Shown here: positions 37,095 to 48,748 of the stretch, one piece after another
Numbering within the stretch: position 1 is the stretch's first letter
Layout of the letters: every line of letters begins with the position of its first letter
Assembly: GCA_030704615.1 (NCBI GenBank)
Contig: CM060732.1
Span: forward strand, 51,007,053 to 51,071,052
Length of the DNA: 64,000 bases
Direction: 5' to 3'
Source of the DNA: Takakia lepidozioides
Lineage: Eukaryota; Streptophyta; Takakiopsida; Takakiales; Takakiaceae
Made by a program: the position numbers and the translations under genes
The notes under the pieces: model-generated
Databases searched by the model: none
Told to the model about the DNA's origin: nothing
What the model saw: the letters and a program-made list of their open reading frames with translations, nothing else

Positions 37095-38656
37095 TTAGTC
37101 AATGCCAAAGAAGTGATGGTGATGATGCTTCCTCCCATGACGTTCGCCATCTTCTTCATCCTCTGCGTTATGCTTCCCATGACGCTCATACAGACCAAAG
37201 CCCAGCGCAGCCGCTGCAGCAGCTTCGGCTTCGTGCTTGTGCTTCCGCTCGTGCTCAAGTTCCCGCTCAAGTCTGCGCACCTCTTCCTGTCAAACCCAGT
37301 CCGGCAGCAACATACTCTTCGATGGTGAGTTTACTTGTCCATGAGGGAGGACAGACAGGAGAATCAACCAAAGGCAGATCCTGGACTATGGCAGTGCAAA
37401 ATCGTACTCGCTTAGTTGCATGAATACTCTTGTCTTCAGTTGAAATTTGAAAGATGTCCTAAAGCAGATCAGTCAGAATAGGCTCCTGACAAACTGTAAT
37501 ACGTAAACTGAACTATGAAAAACATGCTGCAACTGAAAGACTCCATGGGTATCGCTTCCTCTACTTCAGCGGCTGAAGAGACCAGTCGAGACTCAAGAAA
37601 GCTATACTTGCTAAGAAGAGGCGCTGTTACTATTACATATATCTTAGCAAGGTAGTGACTAGTGGCTCTTGTGGCTCTTGACAGGCTTAAGTCCATATCC
37701 TTCACATGGAATACAGAACAAACGACTTTCACAACATATACCACCATCAGGACGACAAGACTAGACACCTTTCACGGCCTTTCATCTTCACCCAGCATTG
37801 AAAAGAAAAGAGAAAAGTCTCCTTGTCGGCACAAGGAGGGATTAGGACTTAAACTGATTGACTGAGAACAGTATACCATCTCGAACTCCAAACGTGTTCT
37901 CTGAAAAAGGCCAAACGTTGCCCACAGCCGACACTGGCATGCGAGTTGTGTAGAAACTCACAAGACACATAACAGCATTTGTCACCTTCACGTTAGTCTC
38001 GCTACAGACACAACCAGCACAACATTGACAGGCATAAACGCAGGCACGAGAATGCTCACACTCTCGCCGCCGCTGTAACCAGCTCCGTAAGGTACAGCCG
38101 CCTCAGACCGCCCATAACCAGCTCTGTAGTCAGATGATCGAACGATGTCGGAATCTCTGACGCCCCTACCAAGGTCAGAGCTCTCCTCCTCGCTGACAAT
38201 TACTGGTGGCACCACCACTGGGCGTTCATACACCACCCGAGGTCCATATCCTTCGCGGCCAAAGCCTTCACGAAACTCCTCGCGACCCAACTCTTCGCGA
38301 CCATATCCTTCACGATACCCCTCGCGACCATATCCTTCGCGGCCATACCCCTCACGACCATATCCTTCCCGGCCATACCCCTCACGACCATGACCATACC
38401 CCTCACGACCATGACCATACCCCTCGCGACCATACCCCTCGCGCCCATATCCCTCACCGCCATATATCACCTCTGGCCTGCGGTAGGGAAGCTCATTATC
38501 TGCATACAGGCCCTGATCAGGGTCTGAGAATGTCACTGGGACAGGGATTCCATAGTCATCAGTAACCAAATCATCTCGCCTGTACCCAATTGGTCGACCC
38601 TGAAGAGGATAGTCAGGGTCCACAGCGTACTCGGGCTCTCTGCGGTGATGAAACAT
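37095..38656 (-). CDS. GYGRE-repeat protein with ASR (ABA/WDS)-like C-terminus
   Basis: Two exons: 38656-38060 (199 codons from ATG) and 37286-37095 (63 codons plus TAA). They join in phase 0 at AGT|GTGAGC and CAG|GAAGAG across a 773-bp intron; the product is 262 residues. Residues 1-65 are charged (MFHHRREPEYAVDPDYPLQG). Residues about 68-135 hold around ten G-Y-G-R-E/G-H-G-R-E repeats. The exon 2 part has a charged helix (ERELEHERKHKHEAEAAAAA), then LGFGLYERHGKH and a His-rich end HGRKHHHHHFFG. This matches the C-terminal half of ASR proteins, which are small, hydrophilic, zinc-binding and drought/ABA-induced (usual end HGKKHHHLF). A role in water-stress protection is inferred. The single large repeat domain is unusual for ASR proteins, and the first half of the canonical ASR domain is missing. 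Confidence 0.72.
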
Positions 38657-38689
38657 GGTGACAAAGCTTCAGACAACCTCCTCACAGAC

Positions 38690-39480
38690 TGCAGCTAGCT
38701 AGCTAGGAGAAACAAAGCAAAGCAGAGGGAAGCTCCCAGCTGAACTTCAGCTTTCACAACCAACCCATGCAGCTCAAAGCGCCATCAGACAGTGCCAAGA
38801 GACAGAGACAACAGGGAGAGAGGAGCGGAGAGCCTGCAGACACGAAATCGGTGAAGGAGCAATGCAAACTTGTCTAAGCAGTGGAGGAATTTGTAGTGCA
38901 AGCCACCAAAGTCAGCAGAAGGCTGCAGTCCTCACACACTGTGTGAGCTGAGGAAGGTGGAGCATCTCTGAATATCCGGCCACGTGCAGAATAGGGACAG
39001 GAGGTCAAATGGGAGAGATTGATCAGAAGCTGTGGCAGAGCTGCCTATTTACACATGTAACACATGTGGGTAAATGTGAAAATCAACACTTAATACAAAA
39101 GGTACATACTTACGTGTGTGTGTTTTTGCAAGTGGGTAAAAATTTCTTGACCCAGTCCTGCACAACACCCTGCATAGCTTTATAAAAAGACCCGAGTGGG
39201 GTGACTGTCCTGCCCTCCTCTGATCTCCTCAGAGCACCACACTCCCTGGCCACTCCCTGCAAGCCCACATGGCCCCCCACACAAAACAAGAAGATCCCTC
39301 TCTTTCCTCCTGAGCCATGCCAGGCTTTTTCAGGGACGACCACCACCACTAACTTTTCAACTCAGTCTTCAGTAGCTCTGTCCAACTATTGGACGAGAAG
39401 AAGAATTCTTCCACTGGAGGAAGAATGAACAATAGTCTCCTCATCACAAAGGACAACCTACTCTACCCTCCCTTCCCTCC
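38690..39480. other. 5' flank of the ASR-like gene, no other gene recognised
   Basis: Should include the promoter of the minus-strand gene (reading leftward). A stretch gagctagctagctagg-like lies at 38694-38708 and a tgtgtg run at 39115-39122. Position 39168-39208 holds a solo copy of the arm of the inverted-repeat element at 23992-24405. Confidence 0.4.
39168..39208 (-). repeat. Solo copy of the 24-kb element's terminal arm
   Basis: Read on the minus strand this matches 23980-24020: cagtcaccccac followed by a ggtctttttataaagc-type stretch and tatgcagg. It lies about 510 bp upstream of the ASR-like start codon. No partner arm was seen nearby. Confidence 0.65.
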
Positions 39481-39489
39481 CTTGGAAGG

Positions 39490-39560
39490 GTAAGGAACTT
39501 TGAACCCTAAATCACCTGGGTTATGCCACAAACGGCCAACCACTCGGCTACCTGCTCTAG
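39490..39560 (-). repeat. tRNA-derived SINE-like fragment
   Basis: On the minus strand an A-box-like tagccgagtggttggcc (from 39550 to 39534) is followed by a B-box gggttcaaagttcc (39507-39494). The stretch cccaggtgatttagggttc is nearly shared with the copy at 40355-40420, so the two appear to be one family. The anticodon arm and stems do not pair as in a real tRNA. Confidence 0.55.
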
Positions 39561-40354
39561 TGCAACCATTGGACGATTTTTTAACTATTTAAGTTGTCTG
39601 TTTATAGTTTGTGGGTTAGGTGGAAATGTGGAGGTACCGTACAATTACTACCGTATGCACCCCATCGATAGCCGAGCCATACATACATAATAATGCAGTA
39701 AACAAGTATTATCTTTTAACTAAACATATCCGCAAAATAAGGTCGGTGGGTCTATCCGAGCTTCAGTGGGGACAGCTCACCAAACCCTAATTACTTAGCA
39801 CCTGATTAAGCCACGTTAGGGTACATGTGTCCTTAAGCTTTTACTAATTGGGTCATACATATATGCTCACCGTAAGCCTAGTTAGCAGTGGCCCTAAATG
39901 AGCCCAAACAGAAAAGCAAGTGGGCCGTCCTTATCTCTGGTGTCAGAGGCATGAGATTTTCATGCAGAGATGGCCCCACTGCTCCGATGCCTTTGGCCCG
40001 ACCTTCAAAACTTATATATCCCATATCGTTTGTCCAGGTTTGCTGGTGGGGCTGCCCTATTCATTCATGTGTTGAAGTATCAATCTCTGCACCTGAACCT
40101 GTCCCACAAAATTTCCTCCGTTTGTGGGTTTCCATTACCTAGCGATTCTTATTATACCACAAGTATATGAATTGGATGGTTATTCAGTAAACTGAAATGA
40201 CATCGACTTTTCCTACGTGTGCTTGTTTTTTTAAGGGAAATACCATGGGCCCCTCGTAAATCACGCCCTTAATTATAGTGAAAGGACTTTCAAAGTAACC
40301 TTACCATGAGGAACAAGGCTCATTGGAAACCGCCACATTAGCACACCCCATAAA

Positions 40355-40420
40355 GTAGCAGGATTTGAACCCAGAATCACCTGGGTGGCTGTCAGTGCTC
40401 TATCGACGTGAGCTACCGAC
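40355..40420 (-). repeat. tRNA-derived SINE-like fragment
   Basis: On the minus strand, A-box-like tagctcacgtcgatagagc (40415-40397) precedes the B-box gggttcaaatcct (40372-40360), 25 bases apart. The stretch cccaggtgattctgggttc parallels the copy at 39490-39560. Probably a SINE head. Confidence 0.55.
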
Positions 40421-40708
40421 AGATGGTGGCGTGTTGGGAGAAGGGAGTTATATTAAGTCAGAGGAGGCATCCACTTGAGTTGACTTGACAGGAGTAGTTA
40501 AATAGAGTGTTGAAATCTTTCTCTCTGTTTTCTATTCTTTTTTCTTTTTTTTTCTTTGTGTTTTAGCCGGCATTATTTCCTGGAACGTCTCCCTGCCAGC
40601 ACGCGCCAGACTCAGAGCGTGGAACCACATGTTTCATTCTCGTCGCAGAGCGGAACGTTGCCCGGAGCAAAGTCGGGGAGCAAATTTTGAGCAGGTTTCT
40701 ATGTGGAG

Positions 40709-40797
40709 GGGGAAAGTTCCTGCCCCACAACTTTCCGCTGTGGGGCCCTAGGGCAAATCCGCCACCAGTGGGGAGTCCACGGGCAGGAACTTTCCGC
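40709..40797. repeat. 15-bp perfect inverted repeat
   Basis: ggaaagttcctgccc at 40711-40725 is the exact complement of gggcaggaactttcc at 40781-40795, around a 55-bp GC-rich spacer that itself repeats ctttccgct. Part of a GC-rich block (40560-41040) with several ggttcc/ggaacc palindromes, likely a DNA-transposon fragment; ends not defined. Confidence 0.5.
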
Positions 40798-41957
40798 TCC
40801 GTAAAATTCGGCGACCAGCTGGCTCCACATCAACCCTAGATGCTATCTCATTCAAGGGACAAGATTGTGTTCCACAAATCTCCCTATGGCAACATGGTTC
40901 CAGAGTTGGAACCACCCGTTCCAGGCTCCCACACCGAATGGGACCGGTGGTTCCAATGGGGCAGAAAGGGTGGTGTGCAGTGGGCGGTACTGGCGGGGCC
41001 CATAGGCGCATTGAAGACGCTGTTATCGTGAAACGAGCGCAGGTGGAATGCCGCATTAAGAAGATAATAAGCAATATTTAATTGATAATTGTTAATATTA
41101 TAATATCATAAATGACAACATTTTGCGAGGGGGTCATAAGGATCACTCAAACATATCACTTTTTTGAGTTTGTGGAGGATATCATTGGCGGAAGAATAAT
41201 ATAAATAAATAAAACTGAAATAAAAAATAGTTTCATTGGTGACTTCGTGTCTAAAATTTTTTTGGATGTTTTTCTCATGCAAAGAAGTCAGTGTAGTAGT
41301 ACCATGAGCACGAATTTCAATAGTTTCACAATTCTTAGTATGAGCATATTTTCCTTGGTCATAACATATTCTTTGAAGACTCCCGGAAATATGTAGTTTT
41401 TTTTTTTTTTTTTGTGGCTCACATGAGCATGCTCACACCCCAACCTCGCCGCAAGGCTCTTGCTTTTGGCCACACCTTTAATAGCGGAAGTCACTCGCTC
41501 GGCAACGACTTTCGGCTATACTATATAGCACGTGTAGAGCTAAATGTTCCCCAACATGTGGGAGTGATGTCATGCTTGTTCTTCCTTTTGAGGATTAAAG
41601 CGATTTAGGGATAACACATTAATAGTTTATAAATTTTTAATAAAATCGAATCTACTATAGAGGAACACGATAAGATTATATGTCTAACATCCATTCCATT
41701 TCACCTTGTAGTAAAATAGATAAATGTGGACTCTTTCTGGTGTCCCTTGACATGAAAGGGCTTTTGCTTTTCAATGGGAAGGTGGACAACTTTATGATAT
41801 CCAAAACACATATGCGGTTTTGAAACCACAACCATGAAAGAAATGGTGTTATGCCCTATCACAGGGCTATCTATTGGATGTCCACATTACATTTTTTTTC
41901 CCAAAGATAGTCTCCCATTTTCTTCTTTGCAGTAGCATCCCTATGGCTTACCTGACA

Positions 41958-42030
41958 ACCAACATTTAGCCTAGTGGTAAAACACAAGCCACCTCACTAG
42001 TGGTTGTAGGTTCAAACCACATGTTGGATG
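41958..42030 (+). repeat. tRNA-derived SINE-like fragment
   Basis: A-box-like tagcctagtggtaa (41967-41980) and B-box taggttcaaaccac (42007-42020) are spaced about 28 bases apart, as in a tRNA gene. The tRNA fold is not intact. Related in type to the fragments at 39.5 and 40.4 kb but with different box sequences. Confidence 0.5.
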
Positions 42031-42039
42031 TCATAAAGG

Positions 42040-45000
42040 TATCTGCCTTCCCACCGGAATGTAGTAGTTCTTCATAATCAACTCATGACATCATAAGTTA
42101 GGGTTGATTTGGCAACATGCTCACATTTTTCTTTTTGGTTTACACAAATCTGAGGCTCCCCCACCAAAAAGCCAAACACTGGTTTTGATTCATGGCTTTC
42201 GATCTGGGACCTCTGATGCGCTTTTTGTGAACATCTGGTCCAAGCTTCTCCCAAAATTAGGATATTGAGGTATACATATAGCCAATTTTTTACAACTTAG
42301 GCGTTTTGCAACTTAAGTTTTAATTTAGTTGTGGTTGTTTTGGCTTGAACATATGGCCTGGGTGGTAGCAAGAAGGATTACCAAAGTACGGGATGTTTGG
42401 ACCACAATGATCTACAAAAACAGATCATAACCTTGGAATGACAACAATCTCACCTCCACCTTGTCTTATAGCTAAACAAGTTTGTATTTCCAAAAACAAA
42501 TCATGAATTAAAGGCTTCTCCCAAACCTTGCAATACATTTACTCACTTATGAACCCTAAATGTTTGTGATATAGATAGAGACTAGTCGATTGCTCAAAGT
42601 GCCCATGGTTAGATGCCATGATATTTGTAGCCACTGTTTGTTGGTCAATGAGGTATATTGCAATACTAATGGATACCTTAAACATAGAGTTGGCATAAAA
42701 AAGAACAGCATGCATAGATTTTGAAATTGAAATCGTCAAACCTACCTCAATTGGAATTTCATACGTAACAATATTTGTCTTAGGTGAACTTGTGGGGAAT
42801 AGATTGAGAAATCCGCATAGAATAGTAACATATGAACTCAACCCTATAAGCTGAAAATTGATTTGCTACGACACTTTAGGTAGACTTGTGTTTTTAAACT
42901 TGGGCTTGAATTTTCAAAGGTGACAAGAAGCTATACATATTTAAATTTTTTCAGACATTAGCCCCTAAACAACCATGCGACGACCGTTTGATCGACACTG
43001 TAGCTCTCAGTGATGATGTCGGATGAAAACCATCCGAGAACCTAAATTGTAGCCCTCGAGATCTGTCCTGTGGGATTTATTGCGTATGCAAAATCCTAAT
43101 TGTGAGCCGTCCAGAATATTTGGAGTGTGCGATAACGTAAACACATCTTCTGGCTACATCTATTTCCATCCCCATATTGCCCACTACGATCATATACCCA
43201 CCCAGTGCGTGACACCTAGCCACACCTCATTAGCCAGTGTACCGATCTAGTCATCTATGGCCTCCCCAACGTATATGACCTTGAAAGGTTTTAGGCTTCC
43301 CACCTTCATGCTCCATTTCTCCTCTAACATAATATAACCTTGAAAGGAGTTAGGGGAGGAGGGGAGCGGGAGGTGGGAAGCTTGAAAAGGGGGAGTGGGG
43401 GAAGCGTGAAGGTGGGTTCGACAGGACAGGTGGTGAGGATTTGACAGCGGCGCCACGTGTCCCTCTTCCGACCACGCATGCGTGAGCACAATCCACAATA
43501 ATAGGTACAACTTCATGTCTTCACACAGGAATAGGCTTCCTAATTACTCTTATTTTTGCATTTTTGTACTCTTTTTTTTTCCCATGATAAAACATGTGTA
43601 TAACGGAGGTATAACACCAATATTATTTGACAGCCCAATTCATGCCCTTAGAGCACTCAACATTTTTGTAACGCCAAAGATAAGGTGATAGCTTCAGGCC
43701 CTGTTGAATTTTGCGGCGGGGCAATTCCAACTCGCGCACACCCTGGCTCCTGAATGGCCCATATCCCCCGCTCCGCGCCATTCCCAACCCCATTCCTGTA
43801 CGTTCCCCTTTGGCGTTACCATGATGGTCGTCTCGGTGGCCACTGACGAGAAGCACCGACGTCCTCTGTGACATGGCCATGGTTACGTCTTTGATTCGGT
43901 TTCAGGGGCAAGTTTAGGTCAGTACTGTATACTGCTGAGGGTTCCAAATGACATATAGTGCCCGCTCTTTATGGGATATAAAGTTAAGGGGCAAGGGTGT
44001 GGACGTTTACCGCCCCGTTCAAATATGTATCTCGCCCAATTCCGTTCGTGGGCTGGGTTCAATCTAGGGTGTGGATGCGCTTATAAGAGGTGATAATTTA
44101 ACCTCATTTCATATAAGTCATGGAGGCATACAAAAAACTGAACCTCTAACCCAAAGTTTAAAAATTGCTGATTTTTGTTCACCTTTCTCGACCAATTGCA
44201 TTTGTTACCATGGTCCACTCAGCCGCGCGTTGAGGAATCGGTTCACATTCTCTTGATTCATTAAAGATCAACATGGAGTCTCTTTAGGAATTGAGAAAAA
44301 AATGAACTGATGAACGGAGAAGTGAGTTGCCATACATTTGCATGAGTGGAGGTCCTCCAAATACCCCAATGATCCACATCATGTCTGGTGCCTATTTGCT
44401 GAACTACGAAGGCAGCGATGAGGTTATCACCAATTTGACTATTGACCCCACCCCATGCCATCAATATCTCCGCTTCAAAATCAAACGAACACATCACTTA
44501 TGTCATGAATCTTTCATATCTTAGAGACACAAGCTAGTATTCACAACCTTCACATGAGTTGTGTTAATTCCCATCCCTAGACCATGACAGTACCAGTAGG
44601 GGACGGACCATGTAGCCAAGTATTATCACGATATTTGCATACTATTTCTTCTTCAAATTTTGAATGTCAGGTAGATGATCAAGTCATCTGCGGTTGTTTG
44701 AGCTTGTATTGCAAGCATACCCACGAATATATAGTTGTCTCCAATGTTGATTATAAAATCTCAATTCAAAAGGTCGATATGAAGATTTCTATTTCTTCTT
44801 GAAATATAAAAAATAAAATTCAAAAAATAATAAAATCTCTTATTCCTACGTATAAAAAATGTGTTAGGAGAAGCTAAGTTTTTTGCACCTTGCCCGAAAG
44901 GGTCACCAAACTTTGACTCTTCTTGGAGTGAAATTTTTGCACTCCGGAAAGGATTTTTGTTTTTTAAAATTTCAAAGAAGAATATGATAATTAATTGTAT

Positions 45001-45240
45001 ACCAAATCTTAGAGGTAGTTGAGGGTTGTAGCAAAAGATTCCAAACTGCCCGACGAATGAAAAAAACTACTTCGGGCAGCATAACTATTTTACCCGATAT
45101 CCGGTGAAAAAAATATTATATTCCCGCGGAGCTCAATTCTCTACAACCATAAAGAATTTCAGAAAATCACATTCAAATTGACATCGTCGGAGCCTGCACG
45201 AAATCCCAAAAAACCCTCCTATGGACAATTGTCCTTTAGG
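42040..45240. other. AT-rich intergenic sequence, no gene recognised
   Basis: Only short frames lacking domains, for example 42539-42841 minus, 43247-43516 minus and 44327-44524 plus. A small inverted pair (gcttcccacc near 43293 and ggtgggaagc near 43372) flanks a purine-rich stretch. The region looks like old, unclassified repeat sequence. Confidence 0.45.
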
Positions 45241-45241
45241 G

Positions 45242-45249
45242 GTTAATAC
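45242..45249. repeat. 8-bp target-site duplication (gttaatac), copy 1 of 3
   Basis: Identical to 46513-46520 and 47269-47276; flanks the hAT-type elements on both sides. Confidence 0.9.
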
Positions 45250-46512
45250 CAGTGTTGTTCGGGTGCCCGCTTAGCCGGGTTGGAACCGGAACAGGGGGAG
45301 CAGGGATGAGCCCGGTTCCGCACTAGGGTTTTGTTTTTTGTTTTTTTTTGTTTTTTTTTCCGTGATCTGTCGTCTCTCACCTCCAATCTGCGCGATTTGC
45401 TGCAGTAGGCGACTTCAGTGCGGGGGAGGGAGCAGCGCATAGCAGCACGGGGAGGAAGGAGCAACGCGCCTCAGCGTATGAGGCGCCTCAACGTGTGAAG
45501 GAGGCCTAGCGTTGTTTTTTTTTTTTTTTTTTTGGGTTGGTTTTCCTGGTTCTGTAGTCTCGGCCTCCCACCTGCGATGTGCTGCAGCAGCGCGTGCATC
45601 AGCACGGGGGAGGGAGCAGCGCATAGCAGCACTGGGAGGAAGGAGCAACGCGCCTCAGCGTATGAGGGAGGGAGCAGCGCCTCAACGTGTAAAGGAGGCC
45701 TAGCGTTGTTTTTTTTTTTTTTTTTTTCGGTTGGTTTTCCTGGTTCTGTAGTCTCGGCCTCCCACCTGCGATGTGCTGCAGCAGCGCGTGCATCAGCACG
45801 GGGGAGGGAGCAGCGCATAGCAGCACTGGGAGGAAGGAGCAACGCGCCTCAGCGTATGAGGGAGGGAGCAGCGCCTCAACGTGTAAAGGAGGCCTAGCGT
45901 TGTTTTTTTTTTTTTTTTTTTTCGGTTGGTTTTCCTGGTTCTGTAGTCTCGGCCTCCCACCTGCGATGTGCTGCAGCAGCGCGTGCATCAGCACGGGGGA
46001 GGGAGCAGCGCAGGGAGGTAGCATCGTAAGCAGAAGTTTTTTTTGTTTTTTTCACTTGTATCGTCTCTCACGTCTGTTTTTGAGTAGTGAGGAAGTCCAC
46101 TTAGATGACAACAAGGAGTTGATTGCAGAGGCCGAGTTGTTTGAGATAAAATGATTTCTTTGTGTACTCTACACACATTAATTTATACTCGCTTATATTG
46201 CATTATTATTATTTCATAAATTTGTATATTTGTTGTGTTGTTTCTTTTCAACATGGGCAAAAGATTTGATATAACTAATGAGGATTCACAAATCATTTTC
46301 AGATTTATAAAAAATGATCAAAAATTTAATATATATTTTTAAATTCAAAAAATAGAGAATCGGAACCAGGAACTGGAACCGGCGGTTCCCACCCAAAAAA
46401 TACCCGGAACCGGAACCTGCTCATGAATTTTGGAACCGGAACCGGATCTTTAAATATACCAAGGAACCGGAACCGGAGGTTCCTTCAATATGGCAAGAAC
46501 CGCACAACACTG
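45250..46512. mobile_element. Non-autonomous hAT-type element 1 (1,263 bp) with internal tandem repeats
   Basis: Begins CAGTGTTGTTCGGG and ends CAACACTG, flanked by perfect gttaatac duplications (45242-45249 and 46513-46520). An 8-bp duplication with CAGTGTTG ends is characteristic of hAT elements. Subterminal ccggaaccgg-type motifs recur near both ends, as expected for transposase-binding sites. There is no transposase. The middle (about 45480-46018) is a 194-bp tandem array with T-runs. Apparent antisense proteins there (MLLPPSAAMRCSLPR repeats) are artefacts of the array. Confidence 0.88.
45480..46018. repeat. 194-bp tandem array inside element 1
   Basis: The phrase gaggcctagcgttg followed by a 17-22 base T-run begins at 45501, 45695 and 45889, exactly 194 bases apart. 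Copies two and three are almost identical; the first is slightly diverged and the third breaks off near 46014. The near identity points to recent expansion. Confidence 0.9.
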
Positions 46513-46520
46513 GTTAATAC
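46513..46520. repeat. Shared target-site duplication (gttaatac), copy 2 of 3
   Basis: This single 8-mer is both the right flank of element 1 and the left flank of element 2. Confidence 0.9.
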
Positions 46521-47268
46521 CAGTGTTGGCCGGGCATGGCATCTTGACATGCATATCCGGAGGTTATTTGCCGGTTATGCACATGTGCATAACCGGAAAG
46601 TGTAGCCCCCGCAGGAACCGGCTATGGAAGGGCACCGGAAAAAAAATCGAGCTTCCTAACCGGCTAGAGAACCGGCATGGTGATTATAAGGGTGTTATAC
46701 CCGGAGCAAGATCCGGAGCAAATGTGGATGGCGTAGAGGCGGTTCTAGATAATACAAGTGTAAGGGTTAGTGATGGTAGTTATGAAATTACAATGATTAG
46801 GTGCACAACATTAATGAGAATGTCCAAGTAGGAAATTAATTAGTTGGGCATTTGGCATTTGGCTAAGACAATAGTTGTAAGTTGTAAGCTTAGTGTATTA
46901 GAGGGGCAGAGGGATAGATGACAGGGTTGGACGTTTGAACTTTGAACACGAGACCCACAACCAATACTCTAGTGGCTTATCACCGGGCGTAGCCCTTTGT
47001 GTATAGTTTTACACACATACACAAAAATGCTAGAAAAAGTATAAATAAATAAAAGTGGATGAATCCCATAACCGGTACCATGGAACCGGCATTTTTTAAG
47101 ATGGCATAACAGGTAGATTGAGAAAATCCATGTGTTTATTGAGAACCTATAACCGTGATGTTTTTCAAACCTATTGGTATACCCTGCCCCGGCCATCCAT
47201 TTTCTTCAAAGAGTACGCCATAACCGGGACCGGGAGAGGGCTCAAAACATGGTACCCGGCCAACACTG
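46521..47268. mobile_element. Non-autonomous hAT-type element 2 (748 bp)
   Basis: Begins CAGTGTTGGCCGGG and ends CCCGGCCAACACTG, a 14-bp perfect terminal inverted repeat, flanked by gttaatac on both sides (46513-46520, 47269-47276). It is rich in aaccgg/ccggtt motifs (for example near 46556, 46620, 46660, 47070, 47090). No transposase frame. Its termini resemble those of element 1 and element 3, so one transposase could have moved all three. Confidence 0.92.
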
Positions 47269-47276
47269 GTTAATAC
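47269..47276. repeat. Target-site duplication (gttaatac), copy 3 of 3
   Basis: Right flank of element 2. Confidence 0.9.
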
Positions 47277-47279
47277 CCC

Positions 47280-48740
47280 TTAAGTAACAAAATTTCTATA
47301 TACCATTTAGAAGCTATCAAGGGTTAAAATTTGAATGAATAACATACCCAAATATATATGTTTTTAAGATCACAATTACATTGTGTTCTACAAGATGGCC
47401 AAATTTGGTTCCAAGATTCTCGTTTCAGAAAAAGAAGTGGCTTTGTTTCTAATATATGAAGAGTGAAATTACGATGACTTTTTGTTCCCCACTATACAAC
47501 GGTGCCTAAAAATGCCCCAAAGCAATATTGAACAGCTCTATTAAATTTGGTGAAAAAGCCAGAATGTGAAAGTTTTTACGTGGTGGCTACAAAAGTCCAT
47601 ACAACCAGCCTGGTCTGTCGCCAAATCATTTCATCCAAAATCCAAAAGTAGATGAAAAGTTGCATGTTTGGATGAAAAATTGGCAAAAAGTAACAGAAAA
47701 GCTATCTTTTGGATGAAGTTCGTTGTTCACAGCTAAATCGCCAAATAGACATCGTATGAGGGAGTGGATGAAGTTATGTCCAAGGAACCTTCATCCATGG
47801 ATAACTCATCCATAATTGGTCTATGAAGGCGTACAATAGTGTTTTGGAATGCTCTTTAGATGCTCGAGCGTGGTGGTAGAGCATTTCCTAGATTGAGAGT
47901 ACGACATTCAAAGATTGGGAAGGCTAAATTTTCATGTAATTGATTTTGATAATTTAATTGGAAGGACCTTGTAAATGTTCAAAATAGCAATCCAGAATGG
48001 TTTTGCTCTCCTTCATTGGACATCCTATCAATTACTTATGAGGGGATGAAGTTTTGTCAAACTACACTTCATCCATTAATAACTCATCCATACTTTGTCC
48101 TATAAAGCAGTACAATATCAATTCGGAATGTTATTTGATGTTCTAATACGGCATATTTTGTTTGAGATAAAATATTGCTTACTTTGTTTATTAAATAGAC
48201 TATTTACTGATGCATTTTTACTTTTTACTTTTGCTATTGCTCTATTTTTAATGTACTTTTTTATTTTTTATTTATTTTTCTTTTTAGGGTTTAGAGTATT
48301 CTATTGCTTTTTTGACTTTTTATTTTTGAGTTTTGACTTGACCTACCCCCCATTTTCAAGCATTGTGAATCCAATGGTGTTGTCGAAAAGCGATACAAGT
48401 GCTTAGATTGTCAGCCATGGGTGTACAAAATTCAATGTCTTGGATAACTAATTTTTTTTGTTTGATGTTGAGTGAGGATTTCAAGGTGTAGAAGGTTTAG
48501 GGTTTAGGGTTACGAGGGTTTTCTATGGGTTTGTCATTTTTTTTCTTGAATCGTGATTTTGGCTACGCCCCATTTGTGATGCTTGCAAACTCAATGGCAT
48601 ACAAATGCTTATGCTCATCCATATCTCCAAATGTGGCAGTGGTATGAGTAATCTTTGTTTTTCATTCTAAAGTAATAGTCTTAATATGTACCTTGCCCTA
48701 CACCATGGGTCAAAGACACATATCTGGCTGAAATGTCTAC
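47280..48740. other. AT-rich intergenic sequence, no gene recognised
   Basis: A hydrophobic Phe/Leu frame at 48095-48406 follows from T-rich DNA and is not called. A short telomere-like run (tttagggtttagggtt) lies at about 48497-48512. Two similar passages (aagttatgtcc...cttcatccatggataactcatcc near 47775 and aagttttgtc...cttcatccattaataactcatcc near 48050) show an old repeat. Confidence 0.45.
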
Positions 48741-48748
48741 GTTGGTAC
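48741..48748. repeat. Target-site duplication (gttggtac), left copy
   Basis: Identical to 49496-49503. Confidence 0.9.

Noticed and set aside
38145-38565. Plus-strand frames rich in PSRPYPSRP and HDHTP repeats
   Set aside because: These are shadows of the minus-strand GYGRE repeats.
45415-46024. Antisense frames repeating MLLPPSAAMRCSLPR
   Set aside because: They are translations of the 194-bp tandem array through T/A runs. They repeat with the array and have no independent support.
48095-48406. Hydrophobic 103-codon frame that could look like a membrane protein
   Set aside because: It comes from T-rich DNA (Phe/Leu runs) and no family pattern is seen.
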